This document shows positions 1 through 5,815 of a DNA stretch of 6,020 nt, one piece after another; position 1 is the first letter of the stretch, and each line of letters opens with the position of its first letter. Source of the stretch: Candidatus Borrarchaeota archaeon (GTDB lineage Archaea; Asgardarchaeota; Sifarchaeia; Borrarchaeales; Borrarchaeaceae); contig JAEORY010000263.1 of assembly GCA_016840645.1 (NCBI GenBank), positions 1-6,020 on the forward strand. The letters are read 5' to 3'. The notes under the pieces are model-generated. The model was not told the DNA's origin and ran no database searches. It saw only the letters and a list, made by a program, of their open reading frames with translations. A program made the position numbers and the translations under genes.

Positions 1-1
1 A

Positions 2-64
2 GCTACTAATAAAACCAAGATCAAAGGGCGGCATGTGTGGTGGCACCGTGTAAAACAACATTAG
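2..64 (+). CDS. possible 3' end of a plus-strand gene (partial)
   Basis: From base 2 one plus-strand frame stays open to a TAG at 62-64 and encodes about 20 residues with a basic, aromatic C-terminus (ending WWHRVKQH). It would be the tail of a gene that begins left of the window, meeting the minus-strand gene at 70-510 tail to tail with a 5-base gap. The same tight convergent spacing occurs at 2001/2007. A second frame, from base 3, is also open to a TAA at 51-53, so the frame choice is uncertain. No function can be inferred from so short a piece. Confidence 0.33.
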   Translation, partial: ATNKTKIKGRHVWWHRVKQH

Positions 65-69
65 ATGGC

Positions 70-510
70 TTAACATTCAGCTTCTTCCGGAACACCTTCA
101 ATAAGAGAACTCATCCTTTTCCTTATTTTAACTTCATTGATAATAGCATACATAATAGCAGAAACATCCGGTATCCGGTGTATTGTCAGCAAAATATATT
201 CGGGTAATAGAACATTCCCATAGAAAACATCTATCATAGCCGATTCTGCATCAATCCATCTACTAATTTTATGTAGTACACCGAGATATCGCTTGATTCC
301 ATCTTTTGAATTGGATTTAATATAACCAGATTCTATCCAATGGTTTACCGTTTTCTTAATCATCATAATAGATTGTTTCAATTGATTTTCCGTTAGTAAA
401 ATAGATATTCCTTGCGAATGTTGATCTTTATTGTGGATATTAACATACATTTTCTCAATACTTTTAATAAGATCTTTCATTCTTGATATCAAGGATCCAT
501 GCTTGGACAT
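70..510 (-). CDS. hypothetical protein, 146 aa, probably helical
   Basis: I do not recognise this protein. It begins with ATG at 510-508, ends with TAA at 72-70, and encodes 146 residues with no obvious signal peptide or membrane segment. Residues 8-25 are rich in Lys, Ile and Met and look helical. A middle segment (about 40-90) has regularly spaced hydrophobics with WIESGYI and RWID motifs, and the C-terminus is acidic (EGVPEEAEC). Codon use is strongly AT-rich, like the zinc-finger gene at 2007-3308 and unlike the small plus-strand genes. The start lies 24 bases from the 535-620 palindromic repeat, so its promoter is probably in or beside that repeat. Open-frame length and context support a real gene; function is unknown. 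Confidence 0.72.
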   Translation of the reverse strand: MSKHGSLISRMKDLIKSIEKMYVNIHNKDQHSQGISILLTENQLKQSIMMIKKTVNHWIESGYIKSNSKDGIKRYLGVLHKISRWIDAESAMIDVFYGNVLLPEYILLTIHRIPDVSAIMYAIINEVKIRKRMSSLIEGVPEEAEC

Positions 511-534
511 CTTTAGTGGTACATGTAAGAAACG

Positions 535-620
535 TATCCCTAAAGACCGAAGTCTAATTTATTAGACCCATAAGGGGTCTTGGTGTTATAAATTTTATAA
601 TTCCAGGACTTTAAGGGATA
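535..620. repeat. palindromic MITE-like repeat, copy 1
   Basis: This 86-bp element reappears at 3326-3412 in the same orientation with one indel and one substitution. Its ends are inverted: TATCCC(T)TAAAG on the left and CTTTAAGGGATA at 609-620. Copy 1 has lost one T in the left arm. Inside are further palindromes: GTCTAAT/ATTAGAC (552-558/561-567), AGACCC/GGGTCT (564-569/575-580) and TTATAAA/TTTATAA (586-592/594-600). TA at both outer ends fits a TA target-site duplication, as in mariner-type MITEs such as the Submariner elements of pandoraviruses. No transposase is visible here. It lies between the divergent genes at 510 and 651 and may also carry promoter elements. Confidence 0.85.
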
Positions 621-630
621 GGTGTTTATA

Positions 631-652
631 ATCAATTTTGCAGAAAATTGAT
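631..652. promoter_or_regulatory. perfect inverted repeat at the start of the 651 gene
   Basis: ATCAATTTT (631-639) and AAAATTGAT (644-652) form a perfect 9-bp inverted repeat around a 4-base centre and overlap the start codon at 651. The right arm contains AAAATTGA, identical to the mimivirus early-promoter octamer, but it overlaps the ATG rather than lying upstream, so a promoter role for that start is doubtful. A second inverted pair, TTTTGCAG (636-643) and CTGCAAAA (665-672), overlaps it, so the two hairpins would exclude each other. It could be an operator or an RNA structure affecting initiation. Confidence 0.4.
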
Positions 653-863
653 GATTAATATATTCTGCAAAAATATTCAGACATCAATCTCAATGTCTGG
701 ACACACACTTTTGTTTAGACAAGATGGTTTTATCGTTATTTCTCAGGTAACCGGGAAATGCGATTTGATAACTCATGATGATTTCATTGCAATGCCTAAG
801 TTTGCCAAGATTGTCTACGAAGAGGACTATAAAATGTGGCTCCAATGGCGCGAGTATTCCTAA
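651..863 (+). CDS. small hypothetical protein, paralog of the 936-1286 product
   Basis: The likely start is ATG at 651, giving 70 residues. The frame also has TTG at 648 but there is no reason to prefer it; an in-frame ATG at 693 would give a shorter product. The core can be aligned without gaps to the product of the next gene over about 50 positions. Shared positions include L-x-F, the GF pair, S-x-x-TG, D, M-x-x-F, YE-x-x-Y and W-x-x-W, about 15 identities by eye. No known domain is recognised. The aromatic, acidic composition suggests a small soluble protein-interaction module. The gene is followed directly by a hairpin at 867-882, and its start is 30 bases from repeat copy 1. Confidence 0.72.
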   Translation: MINIFCKNIQTSISMSGHTLLFRQDGFIVISQVTGKCDLITHDDFIAMPKFAKIVYEEDYKMWLQWREYS

Positions 864-866
864 ATC

Positions 867-882
867 CCCCTTGTTAAAGGGG
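867..882 (+). terminator. hairpin after the 651 gene
   Basis: CCCCTT (867-872) and AAGGGG (877-882) form a 6-bp stem around a GTTA loop, starting 4 bases after the TAA at 861-863. Several giant viruses end transcripts at palindromes just downstream of stop codons, so this may be a transcript-end hairpin. The T-tract of a bacterial intrinsic terminator is absent; TTATAAAA follows instead and may belong to the promoter of the next gene. Confidence 0.45.
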
Positions 883-935
883 TTATAAAAATGATTAATT
901 ATTATCTTATATTGCAGTTACAACTATAGGATAAT

Positions 936-1286
936 ATGAAGCCTGTTAGAGTGTTTAACCATATAACAGAGATATACTACCAACTATTCTTCGAGGAAAA
1001 TGGGTTTACGTCGATGTCAGAGACTACTGGAGAGATCGAGTGGCTTGCTGGTGACGAATATGAAGACATGGGGACCTTCAACCAGGCCCTTTATGAAGCT
1101 TCATATGAAGCCTGGTGGGTATGGAAAGACTCGCAGAAAAATGATGCCAAAAAGAGTGAACCGAAATCTAAAGCACAAGTAGATGAACCGGCCACGCCTA
1201 GGAATCATACTGGAACGTACCGAGGCTTCGCCGATGGAGAGCCAACGCTTTCGTCAGCTATTGAGCCGCGCAATGGACGGCGATGA
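936..1286 (+). CDS. small hypothetical protein, second paralog, variable C-terminal tail
   Basis: ATG at 936 opens 116 codons. Residues about 17-67 match the product of 651-863 without gaps: L-F-F, the NGF turn, S-x-TTG, D-x-Y-x-x-MG-x-F and YEASYEAWWVWK. This points to tandem duplication followed by divergence. After residue 67 comes a charged Lys/Glu/Ser linker, then a Pro/Thr/Gly-rich tail that does not look like a folded domain. From 1183 that tail shares its DNA with another open frame (1183-1392) that looks more protein-like, so the true product may shift frame and end at 1392. Upstream is AT-rich DNA with an AGGA at 928-931, 4 bases before the ATG, probably fortuitous. Function is unknown. 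Confidence 0.7.
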   Translation: MKPVRVFNHITEIYYQLFFEENGFTSMSETTGEIEWLAGDEYEDMGTFNQALYEASYEAWWVWKDSQKNDAKKSEPKSKAQVDEPATPRNHTGTYRGFADGEPTLSSAIEPRNGRR

Positions 1287-1392
1287 AGACGCCGCAGCCG
1301 AACTAACAGGCGGCCCTTCTGCACCTATTCCTGCGCCGCTGAATCCGAAGCGGGGAACAGCTCAGATCATGAAGTTTCTGAGGAAGTACTAA
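1183..1392 (+). CDS. overlapping small ORF or frameshifted extension of the 936 gene
   Basis: This frame overlaps the last 104 bases of 936-1286 in a different phase. ATG at 1183 gives 69 residues; a second in-frame ATG at 1234 gives 52 residues starting MESQRFRQLL. The part after 1234 looks genuinely coding: an amphipathic acidic helix (RQLLSRAMDGDEDAAAEL), a Pro/Ala-rich segment and a basic end (IMKFLRKY). There is no room for an own promoter between the two frames. Three explanations remain: a separate overlapping gene, programmed or mutational frameshifting that fuses it to the preceding protein, or an assembly indel. No function is recognised. The next gene begins 24 bases after its stop. 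Confidence 0.5.
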   Translation: MNRPRLGIILERTEASPMESQRFRQLLSRAMDGDEDAAAELTGGPSAPIPAPLNPKRGTAQIMKFLRKY

Positions 1393-1416
1393 TAAAAGAT
1401 GTAAAATACTATTATA

Positions 1417-1689
1417 ATGGCATATTGTTCTATTTGTGAAGAGTACGTTGATGGTGAGACTGGGACTTCCAATCCTAAAACATGTAAAGTATATTGTGAT
1501 GATTGTTACAATGAGTATTGCTTCACCTGCGACATCTGTCTTTGGGTGTTTCATGACAACTGCGCAAATGAGTGTGATTGTGATTACGACTACCAGCTTT
1601 GTAATGATTGTTTGGTATCTAGGTGTGCAGAAGTATGGTATTGTGATTGTTGTTGTGGTATCGTCTGTGAGGATTGTTGCATGTGTTAG
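1417..1689 (+). CDS. cysteine-rich protein with three repeated zinc-knuckle-like units
   Basis: ATG at 1417 to TAG at 1687-1689 encodes 90 residues, 22 of them cysteine. The cysteines fall into three imperfect units, each with a leading cysteine pair and a closing hydrophobic-C-[DNE]-D-C: C4-x2-C7 with VYC27-DD-C30, C38-x2-C41 with QLC62-ND-C65, and C76/C78/C79 with IVC84-ED-C87. The middle unit also has H46-x2-C49. This looks like a chain of zinc-binding treble clefs, related in style to RING, LIM or PHD modules, but the spacing matches none exactly. The protein is strongly acidic, so it probably binds protein rather than DNA. It might be a host-interaction or ubiquitin-pathway factor; that is inference only. 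Confidence 0.75.
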   Translation: MAYCSICEEYVDGETGTSNPKTCKVYCDDCYNEYCFTCDICLWVFHDNCANECDCDYDYQLCNDCLVSRCAEVWYCDCCCGIVCEDCCMC

Positions 1690-1752
1690 TAAAAATTGAC
1701 GACCAAATCACTCTGGGATATAACTTGAGTATCCAACCCTACAATTAAAAAC

Positions 1753-2001
1753 ATGGCCACTCCCCAGATCCCTCTACTTTCGATCCCTGATCATCTGCCG
1801 CGTCCCGGTTACGGCTGTGGTCGTCAAGGCTCCTCCCACGAGCAAGAGCCTACTCGACCTTCTAGCACCAACTCCCGCTATCAAAGAGCGAAGGCGGACT
1901 CCATGAGTAAGTGGCCTGTTTGTACTGGCGCTTGTGTTGACTGCGGACTCAAGAGGGAGAGCTGCAAGTGTGCAGCCACCCAGTGCCGTCAGCCTCGTTA
2001 A
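1753..2001 (+). CDS. small Pro-rich protein with a cysteine-rich C-terminal motif
   Basis: ATG at 1753, preceded by ATTAAAAAC and followed by G, opens 82 codons. Residues 1-50 are rich in Pro, Ser, Arg and Gln and look disordered. The C-terminus has C57-x3-C61-x2-C64-x6-C71-x-C73-x4-C78, a compact potential metal-binding knot. I do not recognise the family. The DNA is much richer in GC than the neighbouring zinc-finger gene, and its codon choice resembles the later part of the topoisomerase gene. It meets the minus-strand gene at 2007 tail to tail with 5 bases between stops. A competing minus-strand frame across it would overlap the zinc-finger gene's end and is less likely. Confidence 0.6.
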   Translation: MATPQIPLLSIPDHLPRPGYGCGRQGSSHEQEPTRPSSTNSRYQRAKADSMSKWPVCTGACVDCGLKRESCKCAATQCRQPR

Positions 2002-2006
2002 GCAAA

Positions 2007-3308
2007 TCATAATTCTACCATTGTAAACGGTAAGTTTGCACATATGCGAGGATTGTCGTTGTCGTAAAACATATAATAAACGTGAATAGGTTCTACAGGT
2101 GGATTAACCAGGATTTTGTTGAAATAGTCAACTAAATGTACAAGTCTATCAGTACGTTTGATCTTTTTTACATTTCGTTTTGTTTTATAATGATCAGGAT
2201 TCCATCTAATAACCGCTAATTTTTTCCCACAAATACCTTCCTCCTCGTATATGTCAGAAATTCGACGTTCATCACACTTGTATGTACCATTGTGCCATTT
2301 ATGTTGGTGTTCATCACACTCGATGATGATAACTAACTCTTTCCCAATGTAAATCTTATCTGGTCTATACCTTTGACACCCGCCCATACTTTTAAGAGAA
2401 ACATCAGATCCAAGAAGGTATTCAGTACCTATATGTTTATCTAAATATTTTGACATTACAGTTTCAACACGTGATGATTTCCCAGTTGTTTTCTTAAAGC
2501 ATTCTCTACATATTTTATGTTTACCGTGATTATCGTTGTATACTATTGAACTATTACGATTTCGTAAACAGAAGGAACATTGATGCTTGCCGATATCATG
2601 TACATTTGATTGATGCTGTTTCAGATTACTTTTCTGTTTGAATTTGAGACTACAGTGTTCACACATATGCCATTTTACATTGATATTATGTACATCGCCA
2701 AGGTGTTTTTTTAAATTTGGGTTTTGTTTAAATTTTGATGGACAAAGATGACAATAGTTCCATTTTACCCCAATATCATGTTTATTAGCCATGTGCCTTT
2801 TTAAATCTGAGTTATTCTTGAATTTCTGAGTACACTTGTCACATGCATGCCAAACTACACATATATTATGCTTATTTGCCATATGTTGGTTCAGATTTCC
2901 TTTTTCCTTAAATTTGTCCGCACAGTATTTACACGACTTCCATTCCACACCTATATCATGTACATTTGCTAAATGTCTTTTTAAATTCCCAGGTTGTTTG
3001 AATCTTTTTGTACATTCAGTACAACTATACCATGTTACCCCAATATCATGGCAGTTTGCTAGGTGGTTACGCATTCCTGCAGCAGTTTTAAACTTTTTTG
3101 GACATTCTGAGCAATTATGCCATTTAACCCCAATATTATGCTTATATGCCAAATGCATCTTGAACGCCCCTTTGGATTTACACTTGTGATTACAGTGTTC
3201 ACAATGATTCCACACAACACCAATATCGTGCCTATTTGCCAAATGATTCCTGAAATGAGGTTTTTTATTGCTAGTATAATCACAATGCTCACAGTTGTAT
3301 ATAACCAT
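2007..3308 (-). CDS. C2H2 zinc-finger array fused to a Vsr/DUF559-like endonuclease
   Basis: This 433-residue protein begins with ATG at 3308-3306. Eight C2H2 fingers follow with a strict 30-residue period, each C-x2-C-x12-H-x4-H: the first uses C6, C9, H22 and H27, the last C216, C219, H232 and H237. Linkers are HDIGVxWxxC-like instead of the classical TGEKP. A Cys4 module follows (C244, C247, C267, C270). Residues about 280-375 match Vsr/DUF559-like PD-(D/E)XK nucleases: E282, then RPD317, a hydrophobic strand, E330-x-D332 and Q335-H336, then RRISDIYEEEG and AVIRWNPDHY. Similar nuclease domains occur in giant-virus and algal proteins. The likely role is site-specific DNA cleavage guided by the fingers, as in a homing or virus-competition nuclease. 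The gene is AT-rich, and its start lies 17 bases from repeat copy 2. Confidence 0.88.
   Translation of the reverse strand: MVIYNCEHCDYTSNKKPHFRNHLANRHDIGVVWNHCEHCNHKCKSKGAFKMHLAYKHNIGVKWHNCSECPKKFKTAAGMRNHLANCHDIGVTWYSCTECTKRFKQPGNLKRHLANVHDIGVEWKSCKYCADKFKEKGNLNQHMANKHNICVVWHACDKCTQKFKNNSDLKRHMANKHDIGVKWNYCHLCPSKFKQNPNLKKHLGDVHNINVKWHMCEHCSLKFKQKSNLKQHQSNVHDIGKHQCSFCLRNRNSSIVYNDNHGKHKICRECFKKTTGKSSRVETVMSKYLDKHIGTEYLLGSDVSLKSMGGCQRYRPDKIYIGKELVIIIECDEHQHKWHNGTYKCDERRISDIYEEEGICGKKLAVIRWNPDHYKTKRNVKKIKRTDRLVHLVDYFNKILVNPPVEPIHVYYMFYDNDNPRICANLPFTMVEL
2598..3293 (-). repeat. tandem 90-bp coding repeats of the C2H2 array
   Basis: Eight in-frame units of 90 bp encode the zinc fingers. The linker DNA is the most conserved part: on the plus strand CCAATATCATG-like strings (variants CCTATATCATG, CCAATATTATG, CCAATATCGTG) recur every 90 bases. 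The finger tips and the residues just before each first histidine differ between units. A constant framework with variable contact positions fits repeat amplification followed by change in recognition residues. Confidence 0.8.
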
Positions 3309-3325
3309 TTTAGATCTATATGAAC

Positions 3326-3412
3326 TATCCCTTAAAGACCGAAGTCTAATTTATTAGACCCATAAGGGGTCTTGGTGTTATAAAATTTATAATTCCAGGA
3401 CTTTAAGGGATA
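3326..3412. repeat. palindromic MITE-like repeat, copy 2
   Basis: This 87-bp copy matches 535-620 at 85 of 87 aligned positions and has intact 12-bp terminal inverted repeats, TATCCCTTAAAG and CTTTAAGGGATA. The internal palindromes of copy 1 are conserved; the central base of the TTATAAA/TTTATAA arm is A here and T in copy 1. It lies 17 bases upstream of the zinc-finger nuclease gene and 59 bases upstream of the topoisomerase gene, on the divergent strands. Flanking bases outside the terminal TA differ between copies, so the boundaries are sharp, as expected of an inserted element. Confidence 0.87.
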
Positions 3413-3423
3413 TTTCTAAGCTA

Positions 3424-3453
3424 AAAAGTGAACCTGATTTTGAGCTTTATTCT
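3424..3453 (+). promoter_or_regulatory. candidate promoter of the topoisomerase gene
   Basis: AAAAGTGA (3424-3431), six bases, then TTTTGAGCTTTATTCT (3438-3453) ends 18 bases before the topoisomerase ATG. The same bipartite string, differing by one base in its second half and with a 4-base spacer, precedes the gene at 5871. The surrounding bases are not similar, so this is a specific shared element. Its position fits a viral promoter core. Confidence 0.6.
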
Positions 3454-3471
3454 GGATAGGTAAGTAATTAA

Positions 3472-5811
3472 ATGAAGACTCTATTGATTGTCGAATCCGC
3501 CACAAAAGCTCGTAAAATCCAGGGATACTTGGGTGACCAATATCGAGTAATTGCAAGTTGCGGTCATATTCGTGACCTAGATACCAAAAATGGGATCGAT
3601 GTTGCTAATAGATATAAACCGAGCTATGTGATATCAAAAGATAAGAAAAAGGTAGTAGTCAACATCAAAAAAGCTGCAAGCCAATGTAGAGAGGTTTTGA
3701 TTGGAACTGACGATGATAGAGAAGGAATGGCTATTGGCTGGCATATTGCTAGGATTCTAAAGCTTAACATCCCACGAACTAAACGCATTGTTTTCCATGA
3801 AGTTACCAAAAAGGCACTACGAAAAGCTGTCCAAAATCCAACTAATATCGATATGAATATGGTGAACGCCCAACAGGCTCGCCGGATTCTTGATATGCTC
3901 CTTGGATTTGAGCTTTCCCCACTACTAGCTGGACACTTCCAACAGCGCGGACTTTCCGCAGGTCGTGTTCAGTCAGTTGTTAACCGGATGATTGTTGAAA
4001 GAGAGGCTAAGATCGCCGATTTTAGTTCTGATTCTTACTATCAGGTTGATGGTGCTTTCGTTCCTGAACCACCATCTAAGGCGAGGAATCCTAAGAAACC
4101 GTTACCAGATCAGATGGGTGCAACTTTGACAAATAAGTTGAAGGAGCATGACGATGCTTTTAGTTTGCTGCAGCACTGTGGTAAAAGTAAGACGAAGTAC
4201 ACTGTTGCTGACAAGCAGCTAAAGGATCGTAAGAGTCAACCTCAAGCACCTTTTGAAACATGTACAATGCAACAGGTGGCAGGAAGGTTGCTGAATATGA
4301 GTACAAAAAACATTATGAAATGCGCTCAAAATTTGTACCAAGAAGGTTACATTACATACCATAGAACTGATTCGACTGAACTATCTGAGGAAAGTTTAGA
4401 CAAAGTTGCAGAATGGATTATTTCCAACTGTGGTGAAGAATATTACCGTAGGAAACAGTACAAAACAAAAAGTACCGATGCTCAAGAAGGACATCAAGCC
4501 ATAAGACCTACTGAGATCGACCGTGTTAAGCTTTCGGATGAGATGAGTGCACCTGAACGCAGGCTGTACGAGATCATCTGGAAGCGCACAGTTGCCTCCC
4601 AGATGGCACCGGCTGTATACGAGGTTGTTAACCTTGAGATTACGATAAGCGGACGTAAGGAACGTTTCCATACAACCGCTGAACGAATTATATTTGACGG
4701 CTACTTACGTGTCTACCCTGAGAACCAGGGAGATCAGAAGATGGCCAAGAGGGCAGTTAAGATGTTGAAGCGCATTCAAGACGGTGCAGAACTGTTCTAT
4801 CACTGGATGCGGGGAACACAGAAGTTCACCAAACCACAAGGCCGTTTCACGGAACCTACGTTGGTGAAACAGCTTAAGAAGTTGAAGATCGGTCGACCAT
4901 CAACCTATGCTACGACGATTAGTCGTGTACAGGAGCGTGGTTATGCCGAGAGGAAATCGACTGCTGGTAAGGTTGTTCCGGTACATATTCTGGAGCTAAC
5001 TGACGAGCTAAAGCAGTCTCAGAGTGAGACCAAGATGGGTGCTGAGAAGAACAAGTTGATGCCTACCGATCTCGGTATAGCAGTTAACGACTATCTCTGC
5101 AGTCACTTTGAAGCTATTCTCGACTACGCTTTTACGGCGAAAATGGAGAAGGAGTTGGACAAGATTGCCGGCGGAAAGAGTAGCTGGGTGTCAGTAGTTG
5201 ACATGTGTTACAAGACCTTTCACCCTGTGGTGGTAGAGCTTAACAAGTTGATTAAACCCGCTCCTGGTGGTGGCAAGTATCCAAAGGTTGAGAAACGCCT
5301 GGTTGGTACTCATGCAGCCACCGGCCTCCCGATGCTGGCGTACAAGTCTAAGAATGGACCTGTTCTGCAGATCGGCTCTGATGACCTACCGAAAGAACAG
5401 CGCAAATATATTAACATCAGTGCTAAGGAGATCAAGAGCCTCACGGAGGCCCAAGCGAACACCTTGAAACTGTATCCTATGAAGCTGGGGGTCCACGAGG
5501 GCACCTCGGTAGTATTGAAGAACGGTCGCTATGGTGAGTACATCACCTGTGGCGATACTTCTGTGAACTTGAAGGACTTCGATGGAGACATTACTCTAGC
5601 GAAGGCTGTTGAACTACTTTCCCAGAAGAAAGAAAAGGGGAAGAATGTTCTGAAACGGTTTAAGGGTAAGAATACCCCGGTCGTAATGAACGGTCAGTAT
5701 GGTCCGTATGTCCTTTTCAAGGGCAAAACGGTCTCTGTACCCTCAGGCGTAGACCCCTCTAAGATCAGTATGAAAAAGTGCAAAGAGCTTATTGCCAAGA
5801 AACACGGCTAA
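3472..5811 (+). CDS. topA: DNA topoisomerase IA, bacterial type
   Basis: The 779-residue product relaxes negatively supercoiled DNA by cutting one strand through a tyrosine-phosphate link. The N-terminal TOPRIM domain has E8 (LLIVES) and the acidic triad D80-x-D82-x-E84 in TDDDREG. LSAGRVQSV (161-169) follows, then the catalytic Y296 in ITYHRTDS, EGHQAIRPT (339-347) and IGRPSTYA (473-480). The C-terminus (about 603-779) has three topoisomerase C-terminal repeats with NGP, NGRYGEY and NGQYGPY cores and no Cys4 zinc ribbons, as in mycobacterial rather than E. coli enzymes. Length is in the normal range. Unusual residues are D81 (usually Pro), M86 (usually Glu) and H297 (usually Met or Pro). Mimivirus carries a homologous enzyme. 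Lysine codons shift from mostly AAA before about residue 178 to mostly AAG after. Confidence 0.96.
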   Translation: MKTLLIVESATKARKIQGYLGDQYRVIASCGHIRDLDTKNGIDVANRYKPSYVISKDKKKVVVNIKKAASQCREVLIGTDDDREGMAIGWHIARILKLNIPRTKRIVFHEVTKKALRKAVQNPTNIDMNMVNAQQARRILDMLLGFELSPLLAGHFQQRGLSAGRVQSVVNRMIVEREAKIADFSSDSYYQVDGAFVPEPPSKARNPKKPLPDQMGATLTNKLKEHDDAFSLLQHCGKSKTKYTVADKQLKDRKSQPQAPFETCTMQQVAGRLLNMSTKNIMKCAQNLYQEGYITYHRTDSTELSEESLDKVAEWIISNCGEEYYRRKQYKTKSTDAQEGHQAIRPTEIDRVKLSDEMSAPERRLYEIIWKRTVASQMAPAVYEVVNLEITISGRKERFHTTAERIIFDGYLRVYPENQGDQKMAKRAVKMLKRIQDGAELFYHWMRGTQKFTKPQGRFTEPTLVKQLKKLKIGRPSTYATTISRVQERGYAERKSTAGKVVPVHILELTDELKQSQSETKMGAEKNKLMPTDLGIAVNDYLCSHFEAILDYAFTAKMEKELDKIAGGKSSWVSVVDMCYKTFHPVVVELNKLIKPAPGGGKYPKVEKRLVGTHAATGLPMLAYKSKNGPVLQIGSDDLPKEQRKYINISAKEIKSLTEAQANTLKLYPMKLGVHEGTSVVLKNGRYGEYITCGDTSVNLKDFDGDITLAKAVELLSQKKEKGKNVLKRFKGKNTPVVMNGQYGPYVLFKGKTVSVPSGVDPSKISMKKCKELIAKKHG

Positions 5812-5815
5812 AAAT

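Noticed and set aside
867..890. Hairpin plus TTATAAA as a decayed third copy of the palindromic repeat
   Set aside because: Only GGGG and GTTATAAA strings are shared, and the terminal inverted repeats are missing; a transcript-end hairpin explains it better.
1715..1734. GGATA/TATCC stem as a terminator after the 1417 gene
   Set aside because: Only 5 bp with a 9-base loop and no supporting tract; too weak to call.
1774..2043. Minus-strand open frame of 89 codons across the 1753-2001 gene
   Set aside because: It overlaps the 3' end of the well-supported zinc-finger gene, and its composition is that of an antisense shadow.
2836..3189. Plus-strand open frame of 117 codons inside the zinc-finger gene
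   Set aside because: It is an antisense shadow of the 90-bp repeats; its repeated Cys/Pro/Phe pattern mirrors the finger period.
616..3461. GGATAGGT shared by 616-623 and 3454-3461 upstream of two plus-strand genes
   Set aside because: Eight bases in AT-rich leaders, half of it from the end of the repeat in the first case; spacing to the start codons differs, so chance is likely.
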